Shown here piece by piece: positions 24,899 to 33,103 of a stretch of 58,381 bases of DNA. Source of the stretch: OFTM382 sp964448185 (GTDB taxonomy: Bacteria > Planctomycetota > Phycisphaerae > Phycisphaerales > UBA1924); contig CAYUVO010000003.1 in NCBI GenBank assembly GCA_964448185.1, positions 1-58,381 on the forward strand, given 5' to 3'. The notes beneath the pieces are model-generated. The model was not told the DNA's origin, made no database searches, and saw only the letters and a list, made by a program, of their open reading frames with translations. Position 1 is the first letter of the stretch. Each line of letters begins with the position of its first letter. The translations under genes were made by a program, and so were the position numbers.

Positions 24899-26227
24899 CC
24901 CCCCCCGACCGCTGCCCCTGTTGCTCCCGCTCACGAGGCCGCTCCAGAATCTCTCTTTGAGCAGGCCTTTACAGAAGTCTCCGATTCACTCACCGACGTC
25001 CTCGCTGCCCATCCCGAGTGGCAAACCGCCCGCGTCCTCGATCGGCTCAAAGAACCCGATCGCATCCTGCGGTTCCGTGTCACCTGGACCGACGACACCG
25101 GAGCGGTGCAGGTCAACCGTGGCTGGCGCGTTCAGCAGACCAATCTCCTTGGTCCCTACAAGGGCGGCCTGCGGTTCCACCCATCGGTCACCCTTGACAC
25201 CCTGCGGTTCCTCGCTTGGGAACAGGCGTTCAAGAACGCTCTCACCGGCCTGCCACTAGGAGCAGGCAAGGGCGGCAGCGATTTTGACCCCAAGGGCAAG
25301 TCCGACGCCGAGGTCAACAGATTCTGCAACGCTTTCATGCGCCAGCTCGAACCCATCATCGGGCCCGATAGAGACGTGCCCGCGGGCGATATCGGGGTCG
25401 GAGGTCGCGAAGTGGGCTACCTCTACGGCGCCTACCTCCGAACCACCCTCGAACACGGCGGAGTCCTCACCGGTAAGCCCCTAAACCTCGGAGGCATCCA
25501 GATGCGCACCGAAGCAACGGGCTACGGCACGGTCGCGTTCGCACGCCTCATGCTCGAACACCGAAACGAATCGCTCACCTCGATGCGCGTCTCGATCTCG
25601 GGCTCGGGCAACGTCGCGCTCTACGCAGCCGAGCGATGCATCCAGCAGGGTGCCAAGGTGCTCACGCTCTCGGATTCGGGCGGCACCATCGTCTGCGAAG
25701 ATGGCATCAGCGCCGATCAGCTCGAAGAACTCAAAGACTACAAAGAAAGCAAGCGTGGTCGCCTCAAGGACTACTCCCATGCGGGCGTCGTCTTCCACGC
25801 CAAGAGCGGCCCGTGGGCGGTGCCCTGTGATGTCGCCCTGCCATGCGCCACACAAAACGAACTCGATGGCTCCGAAGCCACCGCCCTCGTTGCCAACGGC
25901 GTCAAGGCAGTCGCTGAAGGTGCCAACATGCCTTGTACCCCCGCAGCAGTCGAAGCCTTCGACCAGGCGGGCGTGCGGTTCGGACCGGGCAAAGCAGCCA
26001 ACGCGGGCGGCGTAGGAACCTCGGGCTTCGAGATGGCTCAAAACTCGGGCCGGGTGCCCTGGACACGCGACCAGACCGAGAAGCAGCTCGAAGACATGAT
26101 GACCAACATCCACGCTTCATGCGTCGAGCACGGCTCCATGCCCGGTGGCAAGGTGGACTACGTCCGCGGCGCCAACATCGCCGGGTTCGTCAAGCTCGCC
26201 GATGCCATGATGCGCATGGGAATCTGA
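24899..26227 (+). CDS. gdhA: NADP-type glutamate dehydrogenase, N-terminus cut by scaffold gap
   Basis: Reversibly aminates 2-oxoglutarate to glutamate in the cytoplasm. From the gap on, the frame reads through to TGA at 26225-26227, and real family similarity begins at APESLFEQAF. Visible motifs are VNRGWRVQQTNLLGPYKGGLRFHP, GLPLGAGKGGSDFDPKGKS (catalytic lysine region), DVPAGDIGVGGREVGYLYG, SISGSGNVALYAAE (cofactor fold) and VAEGANMP. These fit the hexameric GdhA class of about 450 residues. Roughly the first 20 residues are missing at the gap. It precedes the aldehyde dehydrogenase gene by 46 bp and may supply the 2-oxoglutarate/glutamate pair for amino-group transfer in lysine breakdown. 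Confidence 0.9.
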   Translation, partial: PPPTAAPVAPAHEAAPESLFEQAFTEVSDSLTDVLAAHPEWQTARVLDRLKEPDRILRFRVTWTDDTGAVQVNRGWRVQQTNLLGPYKGGLRFHPSVTLDTLRFLAWEQAFKNALTGLPLGAGKGGSDFDPKGKSDAEVNRFCNAFMRQLEPIIGPDRDVPAGDIGVGGREVGYLYGAYLRTTLEHGGVLTGKPLNLGGIQMRTEATGYGTVAFARLMLEHRNESLTSMRVSISGSGNVALYAAERCIQQGAKVLTLSDSGGTIVCEDGISADQLEELKDYKESKRGRLKDYSHAGVVFHAKSGPWAVPCDVALPCATQNELDGSEATALVANGVKAVAEGANMPCTPAAVEAFDQAGVRFGPGKAANAGGVGTSGFEMAQNSGRVPWTRDQTEKQLEDMMTNIHASCVEHGSMPGGKVDYVRGANIAGFVKLADAMMRMGI

Positions 26228-26273
26228 TCCCGACGCCGACCCATCTAGCCTGACCCCGACAAAGGAATTCTTG

Positions 26274-27800
26274 ATGCCATCGACTCTGTCATCTGCCATC
26301 GACAATCTGCGCACACCCCTCGGGCTCGACGCCCTCACGCAGGGGCCGCTCGAAGTCCGCTGCCCCAACGACGGCTCAATCCTCGCGTCCATCGCGATGC
26401 ACACGCCCGAAGAGTGCGCACAAGCGATCGAGCGAGCCACCGAGGGCTTCGCGCACTGGCGCAGCGTCCCTGCACCGACGCGGGGCGAACTCGTACGAAT
26501 CTTCGGCGAAGTGCTCCGCGAGAAGAAAACAGAGCTCGCCAAGCTCGTCACCCTCGAAAGCGGCAAGCCCTTCGGCGAATCCCTCGGCGAAGTCCAGGAG
26601 ATGATCGACGTCTGCGATTTCGCTGTCGGGCTCTCCCGCCAGCTCTACGGCCTGACCATGGGCTCGGAGCGACCCGGGCACCATCTCCGAGAGGTCTGGC
26701 AGCCGCTCGGGCCGGTGGGCGTGATCTCAGCGTTCAACTTCCCCGTCGCGGTCTGGGCGTGGAACGCGGCGCTGGCTTGGGTCTGTGGCGACACCGTCAT
26801 CTGGAAACCTTCCGAGAAAACCCCGCTCACAGGGATTGCCTGCAACTCGCTGTTCGATGAAGCGTGCGCACGCTTTACCAAGCAGACCGGCATCGCAACC
26901 GACCACCTCAGCGAGGTGGTCATCGGCGGGCGAGACATCGGCGAGGTGCTGGTGGATGATCCGCGTGTGCCGCTCATCAGCGCCACGGGTTCGGTCCCGA
27001 TGGGCAAGAAAGTCGCTCAGAAGGTCGCTGCCCGTCTCGGGCGAAGCCTCCTCGAACTCGGCGGCAACAACGCCATGATCGTTCGCCCATCAGCCGATCT
27101 CGATCTGGCGGTCCTCGCCATCGTGTTCTCGGCAGCGGGCACCGCGGGCCAGCGGTGTACCACCTTGCGCCGGCTCATCGTGCATCCATCGCTCAAAGCC
27201 GAATTGCTCAAACGCCTCGAAAAAGCATTTGCAGGGCTCAAGATCGGCGACCCCATGAACCCCGCCAATCACCTCGGCCCGCTCATCGACCGCGATGCCT
27301 ACGAGGCGTTCCAGGGACGTATCGAAGACATGCGATCGGGAGACGCTCCGCCCGCGTTCGGCGGCGAACGACTCCACGCGGACCGCTGGCCCGATGCGTA
27401 CTACGTCTCGCCCGTGGTCATCGAGGCCACCTACCAGGGCGGGTGCGTTCGGCAGGAGTGCTTTGCGCCGCTCATGTATGTCCTCGAAGCCGAGACGCTC
27501 GAAGACGCGATCACGCTCAACAACGGCGTGCCCCAAGGACTGAGCTCGTGCATCTTTACGACCGATCTGCGGGAAGCCGAGCGGTTCTGCTCGACGGTCG
27601 GCAGCGATTGCGGCATCGCCAACGTCAACATCGGTCCCAGCGGCGCGGAGATCGGTGGCGCTTTCGGTGGTGAGAAGGAAACCGGCGGCGGTCGCGAATC
27701 CGGCTCGGATGCGTGGAAGGCGTACATGCGTCGCCAGACGCAGACCGTCAACTATTCGCAAGAGCTGCCTCTGGCACAGGGCATTGAGTTCAAGCTGTGA
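26274..27800 (+). CDS. Alpha-aminoadipate semialdehyde dehydrogenase-like (ALDH7)
   Basis: The 508-residue enzyme begins at ATG 26274 after AAAGGA. It has the ALDH fold with NFPVAVWAWNAALAWVCGD, catalytic Glu261 (LELGGNNA) and nucleophile Cys295 (GQRCTTLRR). The C-terminal motif GGAFGGEKETGGGRESGSDAWKAYMRR is a hallmark of the ALDH7 (antiquitin/AmaB/PcD) family. Characterised members oxidise 2-aminoadipate 6-semialdehyde, the intermediate of lysine catabolism, to 2-aminoadipate with NAD. The following FAD oxidase overlaps its stop (GTGA), a pairing like the amaB/amaA genes of pseudomonads. Confidence 0.85.
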   Translation: MPSTLSSAIDNLRTPLGLDALTQGPLEVRCPNDGSILASIAMHTPEECAQAIERATEGFAHWRSVPAPTRGELVRIFGEVLREKKTELAKLVTLESGKPFGESLGEVQEMIDVCDFAVGLSRQLYGLTMGSERPGHHLREVWQPLGPVGVISAFNFPVAVWAWNAALAWVCGDTVIWKPSEKTPLTGIACNSLFDEACARFTKQTGIATDHLSEVVIGGRDIGEVLVDDPRVPLISATGSVPMGKKVAQKVAARLGRSLLELGGNNAMIVRPSADLDLAVLAIVFSAAGTAGQRCTTLRRLIVHPSLKAELLKRLEKAFAGLKIGDPMNPANHLGPLIDRDAYEAFQGRIEDMRSGDAPPAFGGERLHADRWPDAYYVSPVVIEATYQGGCVRQECFAPLMYVLEAETLEDAITLNNGVPQGLSSCIFTTDLREAERFCSTVGSDCGIANVNIGPSGAEIGGAFGGEKETGGGRESGSDAWKAYMRRQTQTVNYSQELPLAQGIEFKL

Positions 27801-28963
27801 GCGTGAGCCTCTGGCAACGTCTCGGTGATGCGGGTCTCGAACCCGGGCGGTTCGATCTCGCCATCATCGGGGGCGGGATCAGCGGCATCGCAGCAGCCAT
27901 CGAGTGCGAGAGCCGGGGTTTGCGAGCGGTGATCCTCGAACGCCACACGCTCGGTTCGGGCGCGAGTGGTCGCAACGCGGGCTACCTCATGCGGGGCATG
28001 GCCGATACCTATGCCGTGGCTGTGCGCACGCTGGGGCGCGATGTTGCACGAGCGGTCTGGGAGTTGAGTGAACAGAATCTTGTTGCGCTCAAAGCCCAGG
28101 GCATCGAGCGGGCAGCAGGATTTGCACATCGGCCCTCGTGTCTGCTCGCGTTGAACGAATCCGATGAGGCGGATCTTCGCCAGTCGCACGAGATGCTGCT
28201 CGAAGACGGGTTTGCCAGCGAGCTGCTCGAAGCGAATGAGATCCCCGAGCCGGTGGGATCGCGTGCGAATGCGCGCGCAGGACTCGTCAATCCGAATGAT
28301 GCGATATGTGACCCGGTAGCGATGCTCGCGGTGCTCTCGGCGAAACTCAAGACCACACGCATCATCGAGAACTGCGAGGTGTGCGCACTCGAACCAGAGA
28401 ACGAGGGTGTCTGTGTGCGCACACGACTGGGGGTGATTCGTGCTGATCGTGTGATGGTGTGCGCCAATGCATGGGCGGGCGAGCTGCTCCCCGAGATGCG
28501 CAGCGTGATCGTGCCTGCGCGCGGTCAGATGCTCGCAGCAAGACCCGCTCAACCTATCGAACTCAAACATGCGTACTACATCAACCGGGGCGATGAATAC
28601 CTGCGGTCGGCACCTGACGGCTTGCTGCTCATGGGCGGTGCCCGGCGTTTCGAGCCCGAGGACCAGAAGGGCGATCAAAGTGGGACCGCTCCCGAGGTGC
28701 AGTCGGTGCTCGAAGACTATCTGCGCACGCTGGTGACGGAACGCTATGAGGTGGTCGCGCGTTGGTCGGGGGTGATGGGCTTGAGCCCCGACGGGCTGCC
28801 GATTGCGGGGCCGGTTGTGGGCTTGTCACACGTTTGGGTGTGTGCGGGCTTTAGCGGCCACGGGATGTCGCTGGCGTACACCGTCGCTCGACGGACAGCC
28901 GAGGCATTCCTGACGGGCCAATCCGAGTTCAGCGCGTTCAGCCCGGCGCGACTTGCTCGCTGA
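27797..28963 (+). CDS. FAD-dependent amine/amino acid oxidoreductase (DAO family)
   Basis: The 388-residue flavoprotein starts at GTG 27797, overlapping the ALDH7 stop. The FAD-binding motif GGGISG is at 25-30, followed by ERHTLGSGASGRNAGYLMRG, the histidine/arginine flavin loop of DAO family proteins, and C-terminal GLSPDGLPIAGPV and FSGHGMSLAYTVA. Related proteins oxidise secondary amines or amino acids such as sarcosine, glycine or L-pipecolate. The coupling to ALDH7 makes pipecolate or a cyclic lysine-derived amine the most likely substrate (AmaA-like), yielding piperideine-6-carboxylate, the cyclic form of aminoadipate semialdehyde. Substrate is inferred from context. Confidence 0.78.
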   Translation: MSVSLWQRLGDAGLEPGRFDLAIIGGGISGIAAAIECESRGLRAVILERHTLGSGASGRNAGYLMRGMADTYAVAVRTLGRDVARAVWELSEQNLVALKAQGIERAAGFAHRPSCLLALNESDEADLRQSHEMLLEDGFASELLEANEIPEPVGSRANARAGLVNPNDAICDPVAMLAVLSAKLKTTRIIENCEVCALEPENEGVCVRTRLGVIRADRVMVCANAWAGELLPEMRSVIVPARGQMLAARPAQPIELKHAYYINRGDEYLRSAPDGLLLMGGARRFEPEDQKGDQSGTAPEVQSVLEDYLRTLVTERYEVVARWSGVMGLSPDGLPIAGPVVGLSHVWVCAGFSGHGMSLAYTVARRTAEAFLTGQSEFSAFSPARLAR

Positions 28964-29060
28964 ACAGCACCCCGCGCGGCCAATGCGGGTATACCACCAT
29001 TCCAGAAACCACTTCCGCGAGCACACCAAGTGAGTGGGATCGCGAACAGGAGTTGACGAG

Positions 29061-32000
29061 ATGAACAGGTGCATAGCGGGTGTGATCGCGTGGTTGGTGA
29101 TAGGCACAGCCGGGGCAACCCCCGAGGTGGGCCTGCCAACCGAACCGGCGTTGAGCCCCGATGGCTCGATGATCGCATTCGTGTGGGCGGGCGACCTCTG
29201 GGCAGTGCCCGCTGGTGGCGGCGAAGCCCGACGGATCACCGCACATCCCGCAAACGAAACCACTCCCGCCTTCAGCCCCGACGGCTCGATGCTCGCCTTC
29301 GAGTCTGACCGCGACGGCGCACGCAATCTCTACGTCGTGGATTTCGATGCGAACATGATCGCCAGTCAGCCCAGGCGGGTGACTGCCTCCGATCGCTCGC
29401 AGTCGCTCTCGGGCTTTAGCACCGATGGCCAGGCGCTCTTGTTCTCGGGCAGACTCGACCCGGCGATCTATCGCCACGACCGGATGTACCGTGTGCCGAT
29501 CGAAGGCGGGCCTGTGCGCATGATCACGCCCGCGTTCGGCAAGCAACCCATGCAGGCGGGCAACGGCCAGATCGTCTTCACACGCGGCTACGGCATCTCC
29601 AATCGCCCGAACTACCGTGGCTCGGGCTCGATGGATGTGTGGCGCTTCGACCCCGCGAATGATTCATTCACCCAGCTTACACTCTTCGGCGGCAACGACA
29701 TGCAGCCCGCTCAGCTCGCGGATGGATCCGTGCTGTTCTTGTCGAGCAGATCGGGACAGAACAACATACATCGTCTGGCAGCAGGAACAACTGACGATCA
29801 GCCCGGTGTGGTCGCCCAACTCACGAACTTCGCTCCCAAGGCGGGCGAGGTCACGATCGCTCACGGCGTGCGGGATCTCGCGGTCAGCGCCGATGGTTCG
29901 ACCGCTGCGTTTGTCGTCTGGGACACGCTCTACACACTCGATCTCGCCAACGCCACAGCCACTCCGCAGGCAGTTCACCTCGCAGCAATCTCGGACGACG
30001 CGCTCGCGGACACGCAGCGCATCGACGTCTCGAAGCAGGCTTCCGAAGTAGCGATGCACCCCTCGGGCAAGGCGATCGCGTTGGTAGCTCGAGGCGAGAT
30101 CTATGTGCGCAGCACCGAGGACGATCGGCCTGCGAGGCGAGTTACCCAGACCCATGCCCGCGAGCGACACCTCGCGTGGTCACCCGATGGCGAGAAGCTG
30201 TACTTCACGGTTGATGATGAGCAGAGCCTCGGCTCGATCTTTGCGGCCAAGGTCACGCTCTCCAAGGACGATCTCAAGCCCCCGTCCGAAGATGAAGACG
30301 ATGGCGAAAACGAGATTGAAGACGAGGCGATAGACTCAGGCGAGAGCGAAGATTCCCTTCCCTCGGATTCCCCTGACGCTGAAGCAACGAAGGCAGATGG
30401 AGCAGATGATGAGGATGCGGGGGACGATGAAGAAGGCGAAGATGCCGACGACGAGAAAAAAACCGACGCTCCAAAGTTCGGCGAGCGTTGGGCCGACGCG
30501 CTCACGTTCGAGTTTGAGCCTGTGGTGGTTGGTCAAGCATGGGACACTCGGCCCAAGCCGTCGCCCGATGGCAAGACGCTGTTGACGGTGCGCGGCCGCG
30601 GCGATCTGATCTTGCACGATCTAGCGACGGGCAGCGAGCGTGTATTGCTCGAAAGCTGGAACGAGCCCGAAGCGTTCTGGCTTTCGGATTCGCAGCACAT
30701 TGTCTATGAACTCGCCGATCTCGATTTCAACAGCGACATCTGGCTCATGGATACGGCGGTCGGTGACGACGGCACATCGGTCGAACCCATCAACCTCACC
30801 CGGCACCCGGACATCGACACTTCGCCCCGCATTTCACACGACGGCAAGGTGCTCACGTTCTTGAGTGATCGCGACAACAACAACTGGGACTACGACGTGT
30901 ACGCGGTGTACCTCGATCGTTCGCTTGAGGGGCTTCGGGCTTACGACCTCGACGCGTACTTCGAGGAGGCAGCCAAGGCAGCCAAGAAGCTTGAGCCGTT
31001 GGTTATTGAGGAAGATGCCGACACAGACGACAAAGACACAGACGACGAAGACACAGAGAAGGATGCAGACCAGCCCGAGGCGTTGAGCTTCGATGCGGAT
31101 GATGCGTATCTGCGAATCCGTCGCATGACCCGCCTCGCGGGCAGCGAGGGCGATCTGGCGATCACTCCCGGCGGCGATCGGATCATCTTTGAAGCCTCGA
31201 TCGACGGCGATACCTCGCTGTTCTCGATCGATCACAAAGGCAAGGACCGCAAGACGATCGAATCCGGTGGCGTGTCGAATGTGAATGTGTCACTCACCGG
31301 CGAACAGGTCGTGTACCTCGACGGTGGGACCGCCAAGGCTGCGAGCCCGATGGGCAGCAAAAAAAAGACGTACTCGATCAGTGCTGAAATCACGGTCGAT
31401 ATCGCAACCCAGCAACGCCAGAAGTTCCTCGAAGGTGCCCGCACGTTTGGCGAGTTCTTCTATCACCCCACGCTCAAGGGGCTCGATTGGCCCGGGCTCA
31501 CCCGACGGTACGCGGCGCTCGCTGAACGCACACGCACCAGCAATGAGTTCAACGCGGTGTTCACGCTGATGCTCGGCGAGGTGGACGGCTCGCACACCGG
31601 CATCCGGGGCGGCGGCGGGTTTAGCGCCAAATCTCCCGGCACCGGATACATGGGGATCGACTTCACTCCTGCCCCCAATGGCTACCGCGTCACGCGGGTG
31701 CTCACTGATGGCCCGGCAGACCTTGGCGAACTCGGGCTCGGAGAAGATAACGTGCTCATCGCCATCAACGATCAACCCATCGTGCGAGACGGTCAGCTCC
31801 GTGATCTCGTAGCAGCCATGATCGGGACCGCGCGTAAGGAAACGTTGCTCGAAGTGCAGGATGCTCAGGGCGTCAACCGCTTTATCTTGCTCACGCCTCA
31901 CAGCTACGGCTCGGAAAACAACCTGCGATACAACGACGAGACACGCACTCGCCGCGAAACCGTTGAGAGGCTCTCCGATGGCAAGCTGGGCTACCTCCAC

Positions 32001-32564
32001 ATCCGGGGCATGAGCATGCCCTCGGTGCGCGACTTTGAGCGCGATCTTTATGCTGCAGCCCACGGCAAGCAAGGACTCGTCATTGACGTCCGCGACAACG
32101 GCGGCGGATTCACCACCGATATCCTGCTCGCTTCGCTCACCGCGCCCGCCCACGCCTACACCATCCCACGCGGCGCCGATCCAAAGAGCGTGCCCACCGA
32201 CTCCTACCCGCGCGACCGCCGGCTCATCTACGGCTGGTCGCGACCCATCAACGTGCTCATCAATCAACACTCGTTCTCGAACGCCGAGATCTTTGCACAC
32301 GCGATCAAGACCACCGATCGGGGCACCATCGTCGGAACCGCAACCTTCGGCGGGGTGATCTCGACGGGGAGCTTTCGGCTCATTGACGGAACGACCATCC
32401 GCAGACCATTTAGGGGCTGGTACACCGCTGCGGGCAAGGACATGGACGTGTTCCCAGCGGTGCCCGACGTGAGCGTCGCACAGACCCCAGCGGACGAGGT
32501 AGCGGGTCGTGATGCTCAGCTTGAAGCAGCGGTAACCGAGCTGCTCGGGCGGATTGACGAGTAA
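29061..32564 (+). CDS. Secreted tricorn-like protease (beta-propeller, PDZ, S41 peptidase)
   Basis: The 1167-residue product starts at ATG 29061 behind AGGAG and has a signal peptide (MNRCIAGVIAWLVIGTAGA). The N-terminal half holds TolB/WD40-like propeller repeats with LSPDGSMIAFVWAGDLW, FSPDGSMLAFESDR and WSPDGEKLYF. Two acidic linkers rich in Asp and Glu occur near residues 406-470 and 648-672. A PDZ domain follows (about 860-945), then the S41 core with GKLGYLHIRGM, LVIDVRDNGGGF and the probable nucleophile Ser1073 in HSFSNAEIFAHAIK. Tricorn-type proteases degrade peptides; the signal peptide puts this one outside the cytoplasm. Confidence 0.85.
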   Translation: MNRCIAGVIAWLVIGTAGATPEVGLPTEPALSPDGSMIAFVWAGDLWAVPAGGGEARRITAHPANETTPAFSPDGSMLAFESDRDGARNLYVVDFDANMIASQPRRVTASDRSQSLSGFSTDGQALLFSGRLDPAIYRHDRMYRVPIEGGPVRMITPAFGKQPMQAGNGQIVFTRGYGISNRPNYRGSGSMDVWRFDPANDSFTQLTLFGGNDMQPAQLADGSVLFLSSRSGQNNIHRLAAGTTDDQPGVVAQLTNFAPKAGEVTIAHGVRDLAVSADGSTAAFVVWDTLYTLDLANATATPQAVHLAAISDDALADTQRIDVSKQASEVAMHPSGKAIALVARGEIYVRSTEDDRPARRVTQTHARERHLAWSPDGEKLYFTVDDEQSLGSIFAAKVTLSKDDLKPPSEDEDDGENEIEDEAIDSGESEDSLPSDSPDAEATKADGADDEDAGDDEEGEDADDEKKTDAPKFGERWADALTFEFEPVVVGQAWDTRPKPSPDGKTLLTVRGRGDLILHDLATGSERVLLESWNEPEAFWLSDSQHIVYELADLDFNSDIWLMDTAVGDDGTSVEPINLTRHPDIDTSPRISHDGKVLTFLSDRDNNNWDYDVYAVYLDRSLEGLRAYDLDAYFEEAAKAAKKLEPLVIEEDADTDDKDTDDEDTEKDADQPEALSFDADDAYLRIRRMTRLAGSEGDLAITPGGDRIIFEASIDGDTSLFSIDHKGKDRKTIESGGVSNVNVSLTGEQVVYLDGGTAKAASPMGSKKKTYSISAEITVDIATQQRQKFLEGARTFGEFFYHPTLKGLDWPGLTRRYAALAERTRTSNEFNAVFTLMLGEVDGSHTGIRGGGGFSAKSPGTGYMGIDFTPAPNGYRVTRVLTDGPADLGELGLGEDNVLIAINDQPIVRDGQLRDLVAAMIGTARKETLLEVQDAQGVNRFILLTPHSYGSENNLRYNDETRTRRETVERLSDGKLGYLHIRGMSMPSVRDFERDLYAAAHGKQGLVIDVRDNGGGFTTDILLASLTAPAHAYTIPRGADPKSVPTDSYPRDRRLIYGWSRPINVLINQHSFSNAEIFAHAIKTTDRGTIVGTATFGGVISTGSFRLIDGTTIRRPFRGWYTAAGKDMDVFPAVPDVSVAQTPADEVAGRDAQLEAAVTELLGRIDE

Positions 32565-32644
32565 ACCATGGGAATAAAAACCACTCTGAGACAGTCGAAA
32601 GGGCGGGCGACCGCCGTTCTTGAGACTCGGTCGCAAAGACTCGC

Positions 32645-32650
32645 TACACT
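32645..32650 (+). promoter_or_regulatory. TACACT -10-like element, leaderless start
   Basis: TACACT ends six bases before ATG 32657 (spacer CGGCAC) and there is no Shine-Dalgarno. A TTGAGA at 32620-32625 is a possible but far (19 bp) -35 box. The arrangement fits a leaderless mRNA. Confidence 0.45.
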
Positions 32651-32656
32651 CGGCAC

Positions 32657-33103
32657 ATGACCCAACTTCAAGCCAACCCGAGCTTCGAGCAGACCCGGCA
32701 GCGTCCCGCGCTGTCTCGGCTGCGAGCGGTTCGCTGGCTATGGGCCGGGGTCGGGCTGGCGAGCGTTGGGATCGGAGCGGTGGGGGTGGTCGTCCCGGGT
32801 TTGCCTACGACAATTTTCTTGATGCTCGCGTGTTGGGCGTTCGCCAAGAGTTGTCCGCCGCTCGAGCGTTGGTTGCTCAGCACTCGGTTGTTCTCTCCCT
32901 ACGCCCGGTACCTCGATGGCAGAACACCGATGCCTCGCCGAGCCAAGGCGATCGCGATCGGCCTGATGTGGACGAGCGTGAGCGTGAGCGTCTGGATCCT
33001 TACGAGCCGCGACGTGAACACTTGGGTGAGCGTGGTGGTTGTGGCCTCGGCTGTTGTCGGGACCGCGTTCATCGCTCGCTGGAAACCTCGTGCGCTGCGC
33101 TAG
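32657..33103 (+). CDS. DUF454 (YbaN-like) inner membrane protein
   Basis: The 148-residue protein matches the DUF454 family: GVVVPGLPTTIFLMLACWAFAKSCPPLERWLL, then ARYLDGRTPMPRRAKAIAI, and two C-terminal transmembrane segments. YbaN-type proteins are inner membrane proteins of unknown function. ATG 32657 has no ribosome binding site but a TACACT hexamer six bases upstream, so a leaderless transcript is likely. The 3' end overlaps the convergent DUF1552 gene by four bases. Confidence 0.85.
   Translation: MTQLQANPSFEQTRQRPALSRLRAVRWLWAGVGLASVGIGAVGVVVPGLPTTIFLMLACWAFAKSCPPLERWLLSTRLFSPYARYLDGRTPMPRRAKAIAIGLMWTSVSVSVWILTSRDVNTWVSVVVVASAVVGTAFIARWKPRALR

Noticed and set aside
32607..32634. Inverted repeat GCGACCG/CGGTCGC after the tricorn-like gene as a terminator
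   Set aside because: The stem is only 7 bp with a 14-base loop and no U-run; it could be chance in this base composition.
31290..32636. A 448-codon minus-strand frame opposite the tricorn-like protease
   Set aside because: The plus strand encodes clear PDZ and S41 motifs; the minus frame shows only low-complexity basic and aromatic residues.
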